Counted from the first letter of the stretch, positions 15,735 through 24,296 are shown. The stretch is 26,598 bases of DNA from Geobacter sp. UBA1603 (GCA_002322035.1 DCNF01000015.1:27396-53993), one strand, 5' to 3'. A program made the numbers and translations. Notes: a model not told the origin generated them from the sequence alone.

Positions 15735-17240
15735 ATGGGAATCGATGCCATTTTCAATACCGCTTCTAGCGCATTGGCCGCACAACGGGTTGCCATTGAT
15801 ATAACCGGACAGAACATCGCCAATGTCAACACCCCCGGATATTCACGCCAGAGGCCGGTGATGGAGAGCGGCCCCTCGACAACCCACAACGGGTTTTCAC
15901 TCGGCAACGGTGTGCACGTGGCAGCTGTCCAGCGTTTGTACGACGCGGTGATCAACCAGCAGTTGAACGATGGCAACAGCACCCTGGGCAACAACCAGGC
16001 AAAGATGAAGACGCTGCAGCAGCTGGAACCGTTCCTCAACGAGATTTCCGGAAATACCCTGGGTGATGCCATGCAGAAATTTTCCGATGCCTGGCAATCG
16101 CTTTCGGTTAATCCAGCCGGAGTGGCCGAAAGACAGACCGTACTCGGCCGGGGCACTATTCTGGTCGATACGTTCCACCAGATCAATGACGGCATTCGTA
16201 ATGTGCAGAGCTTTGCCAACAGCAGTATTGACGGCGTCGCAACCGACATCACCATCAAAGCGCGGGAAATTGCGTCGCTGAATGTCCAGATCCGGCAGGC
16301 AGAGATGGTTGCCGGCAATGCCAATGAGCTGCGCGACCAGCGGGACTTCCTGATTCAGGAGATGTCAAAGCTGGCCGGTATCAGTGCCGCCGAACAGGCG
16401 GACGGCACCGTTACCATCACGCTGCCGGGCGGCGAGCCGCTGGTGGTGGGTAACAGGTATGCCGAGGTGTACACGAATCCGGTAGCGACGGCCGACCCAA
16501 ACCTGCCCAATCCCAGCAACCAGATCCTGGTGACCGGGCTCGGTTTCCCCCCGACCCGCAACTTGGGTACTGACATAGACATTACCGCTACGGTTGGGGG
16601 GAGCAATAATACCAAGGGGGAAATCGGAGGCCTGCTGTATGTTCGGGATACGGTCCTGCCGGGGTATCTGGCAAAGCTTGATGAGACCGCCTACAACCTG
16701 GCCTGGCAGACCAACACCCAACATGCGGTCGGCTGGAACCTGAATAATGCTACCGGTATCGACTTCTTCTCCCCGGTCATCGGGACCGCCCCGCCGGCCG
16801 GAACGGCGGCCTTCGCGGGATACAGCAGTTCTCGCGCTGCAATCGGCATCCGGATGGCTATTTCATCGACAAACGAGATTGCCGCTGCCGATGTCAATCC
16901 GCTGGTCGGTGGAATTGGCAACAACAAAAACGCAATCCTGATGGGCAAGTTGGCCAGCCAGCAGGTTTCCTTCTCTGGCGGGGTGCTGTCCACCACAGCA
17001 TCGTACTTCAATACGGTCGTCAGCAGCGTCGGGGTCGATGTGCAGGGCGCCAAGAACCTGACCGCCCAGAATGAAAATTTTATGCGCCAGTTGAGTAATC
17101 TGCGGGAGTCGGTGGCCGGCGTTTCTCTGGACGAGGAGCTGACCAGCCTGATCAAATATCAGAAAGCCTTTGAAGGGGCTTCACGGGTAATCAACACCGC
17201 GACCCAGATGCTTGACACGGTGCTCAATCTGGTCAGATAG
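15735..17240 (+). CDS. flgK: Flagellar hook-associated protein 1 FlgK
   Basis: FlgK is the first junction protein between hook and filament. The 501-residue product has the family N-terminus (FNTASSALAAQRVAIDITGQ, then NIANVNTPGYSRQRP) and C-terminus (GVSLDEELTSLIKYQKAFEG, then ASRVINTATQMLDTVLNLVR). A long helical segment rich in Gln and Asn lies at about 75-200, with a more variable domain between. An in-frame codon at 15690 would extend it by 15 residues into flgN; I chose the ATG at 15735 because AAGGAGA precedes it and the family starts there. Confidence 0.96.
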   Translation: MGIDAIFNTASSALAAQRVAIDITGQNIANVNTPGYSRQRPVMESGPSTTHNGFSLGNGVHVAAVQRLYDAVINQQLNDGNSTLGNNQAKMKTLQQLEPFLNEISGNTLGDAMQKFSDAWQSLSVNPAGVAERQTVLGRGTILVDTFHQINDGIRNVQSFANSSIDGVATDITIKAREIASLNVQIRQAEMVAGNANELRDQRDFLIQEMSKLAGISAAEQADGTVTITLPGGEPLVVGNRYAEVYTNPVATADPNLPNPSNQILVTGLGFPPTRNLGTDIDITATVGGSNNTKGEIGGLLYVRDTVLPGYLAKLDETAYNLAWQTNTQHAVGWNLNNATGIDFFSPVIGTAPPAGTAAFAGYSSSRAAIGIRMAISSTNEIAAADVNPLVGGIGNNKNAILMGKLASQQVSFSGGVLSTTASYFNTVVSSVGVDVQGAKNLTAQNENFMRQLSNLRESVAGVSLDEELTSLIKYQKAFEGASRVINTATQMLDTVLNLVR

Positions 17241-17255
17241 GCAAGGAGGACTGCC

Positions 17256-18350
17256 ATGCGGATAACCAGCAAGATCAGCGCGGATAACGCGATTTACAGT
17301 ATCAATCTCGGCCGGGAGCGGATGGATCGGCTGAACGAAATGATTACGACCCAGCAGCGGATCAACAGCCCGTCCCAGGATCCGGTCGCGGCCAAGAAAA
17401 TTCTTGACCTTGAAACCCAGATTAAAAGTACCGATCAATATATCAGCAATATAAAGAATGGAACACTCTGGCTTGACATGGTCGGCAACACGGTTGAAGG
17501 AGTATTGAGTTCAGCTATGGAAGTCAAGTCGATTGCTGCTCAAGCGGTCGGCGGAATTAAAGATCCGGTCAAAAAAAATGAAATGCTGACGTCACTCCAA
17601 CTGTACCGCGATCAGCTGCTTGATATCCCGAATACGGCGGTGGTGGGCGATCAGTATGTATTCAGCGGTTATAACAGTAATGTTAGACCGTTCCCGATAA
17701 CGAAGGTGACCGCCGATACCACACTGGGCAGTAACGTTATCAACAATATCGACACTACCAACTTCACTCCCGGAATGCCGATCAGCGGTCCGGGCATCCC
17801 GGGAAACAGCATTGTCACCGCCATTACCACGGCCGGTCCTGGGGGTGCCGTTACTATTTCAAATGCTGCGATTGCCTCCGCAACTGGGGTCAGTCTTTCC
17901 TTTAAAGGGCTCTTTGCCGGGACGGATGACCCGCTCAATGTAGAGATTAGTGGCGGATTAGAGGTCAATGTCAATGTGACCGGTGGTACTCTTTTGCGTG
18001 GCACCACTCCGGGCTCGATGGATATGATCAAGACTCTGGACCAGTTGATGCTGAATATTACCAACGATAATCTAGCCGGTGTTGCTACCAGTGTCACCGA
18101 GTTGGACCAAGTGACCAAGGAAATCATGAATACCGTTAGCGATGTCGGCATGCGAAAAGCACGGCTTGAGAACGCTTTGAATGCCCAGGATCGCAAAAAT
18201 AATGTGCTTAAAACGGTCCGTTCAGGCCTGCAGGAGGTTGACATGGCAAAAGCGGCCACCGATTTAACAAATATGAAAACAGCCTTTGAAGCCGCTCTGG
18301 CGGCCACGGCTAAAATAACGCCGCTGTCTCTGCTGGATTATTTGAGATAG
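17256..18350 (+). CDS. flgL: Flagellar hook-associated protein 3 FlgL with an inserted variable module
   Basis: FlgL is the second hook-filament junction protein. The 364-residue product begins MRITSKISADNAIYSINLGR and has the flagellin-like segment QQRINSPSQDPVAAKKILDL. It ends with the D0-type helix (MRKARLENALNAQDRKNNVL, later DMAKAATDLTNMKTAFEAAL). After the YVFSGYNSN motif, residues about 150-218 form a Gly/Thr/Ser/Val-rich insert containing GMPISGPGIPGNSIVTAIT and a TISNAAIASATG stretch. That pattern is one I associate with beta modules in phage tail or capsid-decoration proteins and adhesins. AAGGAGG precedes the ATG. By eye the gene is more A+T-rich than its neighbours. Confidence 0.94.
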   Translation: MRITSKISADNAIYSINLGRERMDRLNEMITTQQRINSPSQDPVAAKKILDLETQIKSTDQYISNIKNGTLWLDMVGNTVEGVLSSAMEVKSIAAQAVGGIKDPVKKNEMLTSLQLYRDQLLDIPNTAVVGDQYVFSGYNSNVRPFPITKVTADTTLGSNVINNIDTTNFTPGMPISGPGIPGNSIVTAITTAGPGGAVTISNAAIASATGVSLSFKGLFAGTDDPLNVEISGGLEVNVNVTGGTLLRGTTPGSMDMIKTLDQLMLNITNDNLAGVATSVTELDQVTKEIMNTVSDVGMRKARLENALNAQDRKNNVLKTVRSGLQEVDMAKAATDLTNMKTAFEAALAATAKITPLSLLDYLR

Positions 18351-18376
18351 CGTAACCTGTTCTTCCCGTAACCGGG

Positions 18377-18404
18377 CGGGGCCGCCATGCGGCCCCGTTT
18401 TTTT
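18377..18404 (+). terminator. Strong intrinsic terminator ending the flagellar cluster
   Basis: CGGGGCCGC (18377-18385) and GCGGCCCCG (18389-18397) form a perfect nine-base G+C-rich stem with a three-base CAT loop, followed by seven T (18398-18404). It lies 26 bases after the flgL stop. This is a textbook rho-independent terminator and marks the end of the flagellar transcript before the MATE gene. Confidence 0.93.
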
Positions 18405-18432
18405 ACGCCATCTGCCTGCCGGTAGTCAGACC

Positions 18433-19764
18433 ATGACCAGAACCAGACACCATAAACCGGTTTCAATCAGGAGAAACGTTGTCCGGCTTTCACTGCCGGT
18501 CCTCTTGTCATCACTGTTCCAGCGCCTGGTTGGAATTGTCGACATTTTTCTGACCGGCGGCCTGGGGGCGGCGGCTGTTGCTGCCGCCGGTCTTGGTCAA
18601 CTGCTGATGTTTGTCACCATGACGGTTTTCTGGGGGCTTTCCACCGGCACCACGGTGGTGGTTGCCCATCTGTCTGGTGCGGGACGGATGGAAGAGGCGC
18701 GGAAGGCTGGCGGAATTGCTATCCTGGGCTGTCTGCTTATGACAGGTGTTGCTTCTCTGGCCGGCAGCATCTGGGGCGGAGATGTTGCCCGGCTGATGGG
18801 AGCCCAGGCAGATGTTCAGGCTCTGGCCGGCGACTACATCCGGCTGGTGTTCCTCTGGCTGATCTGGACTACGGGGCTGAACGTGCTCTCGGCAATCATG
18901 CATGGCCGGGGAGATACCCGGACGCCGATGGAAGCGATCATCCTGGTGAACATACTGCATGTGCTGATCGCTTGGCCCCTGATTTACGGAAAATTCGGTT
19001 TGCCGGCTCTGGGCGTCAAGGGAGCTGCGATTGCCATCAACCTCTCCGAGTGTGCCGGCTGCAGTTATCTGCTGGTGCAGGCGCTACGGCGTGGCTCTAT
19101 CAGTTTTGGCCGGCCGATCGGAGAACTCTGTGGCAGAATCTGGCGGGTGGGGTGGCCGGTGGCCCTGGAGCGGATCGCCCAGCAGAGCGGCCAGCTGTTT
19201 TATTCAAGTTTTATAATCGGTTATGGTACAACCGCCTACGCCGCACACCAGATCGGGCTGTCGATCGAGTCACTTTCATTTATGCCGGGGGCCGGTATGG
19301 GGATTGCCGCAGCAACCCTGATGGGGCAGGCTTTGGGGGCGGGGAAATTACGCCGGGCACGGATCAGCCACGCCGAAGCGCTGCGTCTGGCGCTTGGGGT
19401 AATGACGGCCATGGCGCTCCTGTTTCTGCTTGTCCCCGGTTTTTTGATCGGCCTGTTTAGTAGTGACCTTCAGGTGATAGAGCAGGGTTCGGTCTTTTTG
19501 AGGCTGGTGGCGTTCGCCCAGATCCCGCTGGCGGTGTCATTTGTCTATGCCGGCAGCCTGCGGGGTACCGGTGATACCTTTTATGTGTTTATGGTAACGC
19601 TGGTTGCCATGTGGGGGATTCGGGTTGCTTTTTCGTGGATGGCGGCCCGCTGGCTGGATCTTTCACTGTATGCCGTCTGGGGCGTGTTCCTGATTGACTG
19701 GTATTTCCGTGGGGCAGCTTTTGCCTGGCGATATCACAAACGGGACCTGCACAGTGTCGTGTGA
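18433..19764 (+). CDS. MATE family efflux transporter
   Basis: The 443-residue product is a polytopic membrane protein with about twelve hydrophobic segments in two similar halves (MatE domains at about 15-175 and 235-395). Typical MATE segments are LSLPVLLSSLFQRLVGIVDI, GLSTGTTVVVAHLSGAGRME and the LNVLSAIMHGRGDTRTP loop, matched in the second half by VSFVYAGSLRGTGDTFYVF. Such proteins export cationic drugs or metabolites using Na+ or H+ gradients; the substrate cannot be read from sequence. The ATG is 28 bases after the flagellar terminator, with a poor ribosome binding site and no obvious promoter in between. It ends ten bases from the convergent 612-residue gene. Confidence 0.93.
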   Translation: MTRTRHHKPVSIRRNVVRLSLPVLLSSLFQRLVGIVDIFLTGGLGAAAVAAAGLGQLLMFVTMTVFWGLSTGTTVVVAHLSGAGRMEEARKAGGIAILGCLLMTGVASLAGSIWGGDVARLMGAQADVQALAGDYIRLVFLWLIWTTGLNVLSAIMHGRGDTRTPMEAIILVNILHVLIAWPLIYGKFGLPALGVKGAAIAINLSECAGCSYLLVQALRRGSISFGRPIGELCGRIWRVGWPVALERIAQQSGQLFYSSFIIGYGTTAYAAHQIGLSIESLSFMPGAGMGIAAATLMGQALGAGKLRRARISHAEALRLALGVMTAMALLFLLVPGFLIGLFSSDLQVIEQGSVFLRLVAFAQIPLAVSFVYAGSLRGTGDTFYVFMVTLVAMWGIRVAFSWMAARWLDLSLYAVWGVFLIDWYFRGAAFAWRYHKRDLHSVV

Positions 19765-19766
19765 GT

Positions 19767-19787
19767 AGGTTTCTTCAATTCAAACCT
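19767..19787. terminator. Weak inverted repeat between convergent genes
   Basis: AGGTTT (19767-19772) and AAACCT (19782-19787) form a six-base stem with a nine-base loop, spanning the ten-base gap between the MATE stop and the stop of the opposing gene. Neither side has a long T tract. It could be a weak bidirectional terminator; the position is the main argument. Confidence 0.3.
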
Positions 19788-21613
19788 TTCCTGATCTGAT
19801 AAAGCTCATCCATATCAAGACCGTTCTTCTCGTAGTATTCGCGTTCCAGTTCCTCCACATAGAACCGGTCGAGACCTGAATTTTCGAGGAAATCCTCCCG
19901 CAACCCGACGTTGCGTTCGGCAACGATCGAGGGGAGCAGCGAATGGAGATACATGGCTTCTTTCTTGATGGTGAAGATTATCTCATTGAAAAGGTGGTCG
20001 GGAATTTCGCCGGTGACGCTTTTTTTGGCTTTCAGCTCTTCGCCGACTTCCCGCTTGAGAGCCTCCTGGTCAGCCCTGGTGCTGAATTTGGAGTAGAAAT
20101 TGCGAATTCGGTCGCGGACATGTTCCAGAAGGGCGATCGAGATGCGTTCCTCGTTGTCGATTTCCTGCAGGCTGCGATACAGTTCTTCAATGGTGGCGCC
20201 CCTGGATTCAGCATCGGCCAGGCCCTTGAGCAGCGTCGAGACCTTTCTCCTGCCGAACCTTCCCAGATAGGCATTGGCAAACAGCTCACGAATGAACAGT
20301 TCTTCAAAACAGCCCGGCCGAAGATTGTCAAAGGCGGCCTTGTGTTCCAGGAGCCCCTGGAGCATATCCTCGGAAACCTTGACATTCTCCATGAAGGCCA
20401 GCTGACTGATCAGGTTGGCGACACTGTCGAAGCGGTCAAGATAGGTGATGACGTAGGAAAAACCATCCAGCAGGGAAGGATCGGCACCGTCACGGATCTT
20501 CTCATCGCAGACCTTGCTGGCGTCAAGCATGATCTGATCAAAAGTGTGATCCCGGTTCTCCATGGCTTTTTTCTTGGCCCTGATCAGGGTAAGCATATCA
20601 TTGCGATCAATCAGGCTTTCGATCTCATGCTCTTTGAGGAAGATCCCCTCCAGAATTTCACGGGTGGCGGCGATGTAATCCCGCTCCTGACGGTGGGCAA
20701 GGTTGCGTCCTTTTTTCAGCATCTCATCCAGGGTGTAGAACAAGGCCCCGGGGATCTTGTTTCGGACTGAAAGAGTTTTCAGACGGGTCAGCCGGGCGTT
20801 GTCAAGCGGGCTGATCTCACCCCGGGCATTGCAGGCCAGAAGGATATTGCGGTACTCATCCACGATCCGCTTGTTTGCCGGATGGCGGTACATAACGTCG
20901 ATCCGCATCCGCTCCTGCTGGTAACGGTCGATCTGGCAGGCGGTTGCCAGGCTCACCAGTTGTGAGAAATCTTCGTCCGAAATCTTTTTGTTGCGGAAAT
21001 AGAGTTGCTTGAACAGCTCGCGATAGTGGCGGTGATGGCGGTTGATCAGCTTTACCATGAACAGCTGGGCGGTCTCATCCTCAAGCAGCGGAAAAACTTC
21101 TGAGATCAACTGGTCGTCCCGCTCTTCTCCGACCGCCCCGGAGCGCTTGATAACCTTGCCGAGACGTTTTACCAGTTCCTCCTGCTGTACCTTGAGTTTG
21201 CGGGAAAGCTTACCCGAATCGACGAAAAAGAAGTAGTTGCAGACCGCGTTACCCTCGAAGAAAATATTCTCGTAACTCTCCTCCCCGTTGGTGCGGTCAC
21301 TGAACCTGACCGCGCCGGAATCATCGGAACGGGCACCGTACATGACCAGCCGGTTGATAATTTCAGGTTTGACCAGGTCGGATGATGGCTGGTCAACACC
21401 GAACATATATTCGCAGAAGTATCCGCCGTTGCCCTGATAGCTGATGCCATCCGGCGATATGATCAGCTCGTTGCCGGGCGAAAAGATTCGCAGATGGTCT
21501 TCGTCCTGGACAATATTGAAAAAATAGCGCTGATAGGCATCGGTTCCGACAACCATCACATAATATTCGATCTGGTCGCCGGCCTGGCCATGAAGCCTGA
21601 TATCCTTATGCAT
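19775..21613 (-). CDS. Uncharacterised 612-residue soluble protein
   Basis: I do not recognise a function. The protein has no signal peptide and no transmembrane segment, so it is probably cytoplasmic. Residues 1-135 look beta-rich and hydrophobic/aromatic (EYYVMVVGTDAYQRYFFNIV; ENIFFEGNAVCNYFFFVDSG). From about 140 onward it appears almost entirely alpha-helical and highly charged, with many Arg, Lys, Glu and Asp and no catalytic motif I know. It may belong to a delta-proteobacterial conserved-hypothetical family of about 600 residues (my recollection is TIGR04442, unverified). AGGAG seven bases before the ATG is a strong ribosome binding site, placed inside the preceding hydrolase gene. The two genes overlap by eight bases, so co-expression is likely. 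Confidence 0.85.
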   Translation of the reverse strand: MHKDIRLHGQAGDQIEYYVMVVGTDAYQRYFFNIVQDEDHLRIFSPGNELIISPDGISYQGNGGYFCEYMFGVDQPSSDLVKPEIINRLVMYGARSDDSGAVRFSDRTNGEESYENIFFEGNAVCNYFFFVDSGKLSRKLKVQQEELVKRLGKVIKRSGAVGEERDDQLISEVFPLLEDETAQLFMVKLINRHHRHYRELFKQLYFRNKKISDEDFSQLVSLATACQIDRYQQERMRIDVMYRHPANKRIVDEYRNILLACNARGEISPLDNARLTRLKTLSVRNKIPGALFYTLDEMLKKGRNLAHRQERDYIAATREILEGIFLKEHEIESLIDRNDMLTLIRAKKKAMENRDHTFDQIMLDASKVCDEKIRDGADPSLLDGFSYVITYLDRFDSVANLISQLAFMENVKVSEDMLQGLLEHKAAFDNLRPGCFEELFIRELFANAYLGRFGRRKVSTLLKGLADAESRGATIEELYRSLQEIDNEERISIALLEHVRDRIRNFYSKFSTRADQEALKREVGEELKAKKSVTGEIPDHLFNEIIFTIKKEAMYLHSLLPSIVAERNVGLREDFLENSGLDRFYVEELEREYYEKNGLDMDELYQIRKGLN

Positions 21614-22391
21614 GACCGTTCTCCTGGGTGGTAAGCGCTATTTCAAAATGTAATCCATCGTAGGCGAATTCAACCCCATGCGGCAGCCTGCTGGTGTCGG
21701 CATAGCAGACATCGTGTGTCAGATGGGTCAGAACCGTTCGCTGCGGTTTGAGCATTGCCGCCACGGCAAGTGCCCCGTCGATATTGAGATGAGACGGGTG
21801 CGATTTCCAGCGCAGGCCGTCAATTACCAGAATATCCAGATTCTGCAGCAGTGGGATGGATGATTCGGGGATCCCGCTGCAGTCGGTCAGATAGGCAAAG
21901 CGGCCGATCCGGTAGCCGCAGGCTGTCGTGCGTCCATGGTCAAGCAGAACCGGGGTTATGTCAAGGCCGAACAGTTGGAATGACCCCTTGACCTGATGGG
22001 GTACCAGCAGCGGTGTATAGCCGGATTCCGGGCGCTCTTCAAAAATATAGCCGAAACCGTTCTGGAGCGTTTCCAGTGTTTCCGGCGAAGCATAGCAGGG
22101 TATCAGGTCCTTGTGCAGGAAGTGGAAGCCGCGCAGGTCATCAATGCCGTTGACATGATCGGCATGGGAATGGGTGAACAGAACCGCATCAATCCGTTCA
22201 AGCTGCTCTGCCAGCGCCTGGGTTCGCAGGTCCGTTGATGTGTCGATCAGGACGACACGTCCATCGTGCCGGATCAAAAGGGATGATCGAGTGCGCCGAT
22301 CCCGTGGGTCTGACGACCTGCAGACCGGGCATGAACAGCCCACCATTGGCACTCCGGTGGATGTGCCGCATCCCAGAATTGTAATCTTCAT
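21606..22391 (-). CDS. PhnP-like metallo-beta-lactamase-fold hydrolase
   Basis: The 261-residue protein has the metallo-beta-lactamase metal site THSHADH (His 74, His 76, Asp 78, His 79). It also has a PhnP-type N-terminus (LGCGTSTGVPMVGCSCPVC) with Cys 19, 21 and 24 that could hold a structural zinc, plus later ligand-like segments LLDHGRTTACGYRIG, YLTDCSG and LTHLTHD. PhnP itself is a cyclic ribose-phosphate phosphodiesterase of the phosphonate (C-P lyase) pathway. No other phn genes are here, so the substrate is unknown and a general phosphodiesterase is as likely. It sits 80 bases after the NRAMP gene and overlaps the 612-residue gene by eight bases. Confidence 0.9.
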   Translation of the reverse strand: MKITILGCGTSTGVPMVGCSCPVCRSSDPRDRRTRSSLLIRHDGRVVLIDTSTDLRTQALAEQLERIDAVLFTHSHADHVNGIDDLRGFHFLHKDLIPCYASPETLETLQNGFGYIFEERPESGYTPLLVPHQVKGSFQLFGLDITPVLLDHGRTTACGYRIGRFAYLTDCSGIPESSIPLLQNLDILVIDGLRWKSHPSHLNIDGALAVAAMLKPQRTVLTHLTHDVCYADTSRLPHGVEFAYDGLHFEIALTTQENGHA

Positions 22392-22420
22392 ACCGGCCGT
22401 CTTTCAGGTTGATCTGCCTA

Positions 22421-22450
22421 AAAATAGCAGAAGTGCCTCGGTTCAGGCAA
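22421..22450 (-). promoter_or_regulatory. Weak candidate sigma-70 promoter before the PhnP-like gene
   Basis: Read on the - strand, TTGCCT (22450-22445), 18 bases, TATTTT (22426-22421) match -35 and -10 consensus at four of six positions each. It lies in the 80-base gap between the NRAMP and hydrolase genes and could give the last two genes separate expression. The matches are modest and the 18-base spacing is slightly long. Confidence 0.28.
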
Positions 22451-22471
22451 GGCGGATTTCCGCTCGTGGCT

Positions 22472-23728
22472 TCAATGGAGCAGATCGGCAAGCAGAACAA
22501 AATTAAGCCCGATTACCACCAGGCCGACCAGCCAGAGCCAGAAGCGGGTTGAGGGCCGATTGGCGTAGTTACCCATGACCTGACGAGACGATGTCAGCAG
22601 GATCAGCGGAACAATCGTGAAGGGCAGCTGTAGCGAAAGCGCGACCTGGCTCCAGAGAATCCCCTGGAACGGGTTGGAGAGCATCAGGATTATAATCAGG
22701 GCACCGCCCAGGGTGATCAGCAGACCGGCGCGGGAGTGGGGATCATTGATGTCGAACGGCTCGATGAAAATACCGGCACAGATGCTGCCCCCGGCCATGG
22801 CGGCGGTGATCGAGGAAGACAGCCCGGCAAAGAGCAGGCCCAGGGCGAAGACTATTGCCGAGAGTTTTCCGAAAATTGGTTCGAGAGTGACCGCAACCTG
22901 GGAGAGCTCGGAAATTGTAATGCCATGCGAAAAGAACACCGCAGCGGCCATGATGATCATGGCACTGTTGATCGCCCAGCCGGCGCCCATGCCGGCTAGG
23001 GTGTCGAAAAATTCGTACTTCAGCTGTTTCCGGATGATATCGTCGCCCTGGCAGTTCCATTGGCGGCTCTGGATCACCTCGGAATGCAGAAAGATGTTGT
23101 GGGGCATGACCACTGCCCCGAGGACCCCCATGATCACCGGGATCGCTCCGGCGGGGAAGCCGGGAATCACCCAGCCTTTAAGCGTGTTGACCCAGGAGAC
23201 ATCAGCCAGCCAGATCTCGAAGACAAAGGCCAGTCCAATCAGGGAAACGAAGCCGATGATCCATTTTTCCAGCCGCTGGTAGTTTTTGGAAAAGAGCATC
23301 CAGGCTGAAAAACCTGCCGCCAGCAGTGCACCGGCCGGCAGCGGAATGCCGCTCAACATATTCAGGCCGATGGCTGCGCCGAGCAGTTCCGCAAGGGCGG
23401 TAGAAATGCAGGCGATCATGGCGCTGCCCAGCATCAGGACCCGAAGCCAGGGCTGGAAGAATTTTGAAGCGGCTTCCGAGAGACACAGGCCGGTAACGAT
23501 CCCGAGATGGGCGGCATTGTGCTGCACGACGATCAGGATGATAGTTGAAAGGGTCACGACCCACAGCAACGTGTAGCCGAACTGAGATCCTGCGGCCACG
23601 TTGGTGACCCAGTTGCCCGGGTCGATGAAGCCGACCGTCACGAAAAAACCGGGTCCGATATAGCGGAAGAGTTCAAACGATGCAAGGCGTGAAGCCTGTT
23701 TGCCGATATGGGAGAGCCAGCTCAGCAT
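22472..23728 (-). CDS. NRAMP family Mn2+/Fe2+ transporter
   Basis: NRAMP (MntH-type) proteins import Mn2+ or Fe2+ with protons. The 418-residue protein has eleven or so hydrophobic segments. It carries the two hallmark metal-site motifs: DPGN in TM1 (residues 36-39, in GFIDPGNWVTNVAAGSQFGY) and MPH in TM6 (208-210, in GAVVMPHNIFLHSEV), including the Ala and Met (205 and 208) that supply metal ligands in characterised members. The canonical metal site therefore looks intact. The start ATG overlaps the gamma-carbonic anhydrase stop by seven bases, so the two are translationally coupled and there is no room for a separate leader or riboswitch. Confidence 0.95.
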   Translation of the reverse strand: MLSWLSHIGKQASRLASFELFRYIGPGFFVTVGFIDPGNWVTNVAAGSQFGYTLLWVVTLSTIILIVVQHNAAHLGIVTGLCLSEAASKFFQPWLRVLMLGSAMIACISTALAELLGAAIGLNMLSGIPLPAGALLAAGFSAWMLFSKNYQRLEKWIIGFVSLIGLAFVFEIWLADVSWVNTLKGWVIPGFPAGAIPVIMGVLGAVVMPHNIFLHSEVIQSRQWNCQGDDIIRKQLKYEFFDTLAGMGAGWAINSAMIIMAAAVFFSHGITISELSQVAVTLEPIFGKLSAIVFALGLLFAGLSSSITAAMAGGSICAGIFIEPFDINDPHSRAGLLITLGGALIIILMLSNPFQGILWSQVALSLQLPFTIVPLILLTSSRQVMGNYANRPSTRFWLWLVGLVVIGLNFVLLADLLH

Positions 23729-24255
23729 TCGTCGCTTATATACTGGCGTGAGTATCTGACATAATTTCCGGCCGATTTCTTCAGCCAGGCGATCTCATCT
23801 TCCGTCAGGTCGCGCTTGTACTTTGCCGGAGCTCCGACCCAGAGGGTATGAGGTGGAATGACAGTCCCCTCGGTCACAAGGGCCCGCGCACCCACCAGGG
23901 CTCCTTCGCCAACCACCGCCTTATCCATCACCATAGCCTGCATGCCGATAAAACAGCCGTTTTCCAGAGTGCAGCCGTGCAGGGTGACGCTGTGGCCGAT
24001 GGTCACGTCGTCGCCGATGATGAGCGGCGCCCCCGGATCATCGGCGTGTTTTTTATGGGTGACATGCAGCATGGAGAGGTCCTGGACATTGCTCCGGGCA
24101 CCGATACGGATGTGGTTCACGTCTCCGCGGACAACACAGTTGTACCACACGCTTGATTGCGGACCGATCTCAACATCACCGATAATGACGGCAGTTTCGG
24201 CCACGAAGGCGCTTTCATCGATAGTGGGGTGCATGCCCTGGAATGAACGGATCAT
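23722..24255 (-). CDS. Gamma-class carbonic anhydrase family protein (YrdA/CaiE-like)
   Basis: The 177-residue protein is a left-handed beta-helix made of hexapeptide repeats (for example VIIGDVEIGPQSSVWYNCVV and PLIIGDDVTIGHSVTLHGC). Gamma carbonic anhydrases are trimers that bind Zn or Fe at subunit interfaces through three His. Candidates here are His 64 or 67 (in SMLHVTH), His 88 (GHSV) and His 93 (LHGC), with the usual five-residue spacing between the last two. It lacks the acidic loop of archaeal Cam, so it is of the CamH/YrdA type, many of which show little or no measured CO2 hydration. It is the first gene of a leftward operon, followed by an overlapping NRAMP gene. Confidence 0.93.
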   Translation of the reverse strand: MIRSFQGMHPTIDESAFVAETAVIIGDVEIGPQSSVWYNCVVRGDVNHIRIGARSNVQDLSMLHVTHKKHADDPGAPLIIGDDVTIGHSVTLHGCTLENGCFIGMQAMVMDKAVVGEGALVGARALVTEGTVIPPHTLWVGAPAKYKRDLTEDEIAWLKKSAGNYVRYSRQYISDEC

Positions 24256-24296
24256 GGCTGGAGAGTCCTTTCCTGTCTGTGAGATTCAAAGACAAA

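Noticed and set aside
19943..20770. A 275-codon + strand frame opposite the 612-residue gene
   Set aside because: No recognisable motifs and no good ribosome binding site. The - strand gene has a strong one and overlaps its operon partner, so this is a shadow frame.
24256..24296. A manganese or other riboswitch controlling the NRAMP gene
   Set aside because: The NRAMP start overlaps the gamma-CA gene, and the predicted leader of the operon is only about 35 bases, too short for a yybP-ykoY-type element.
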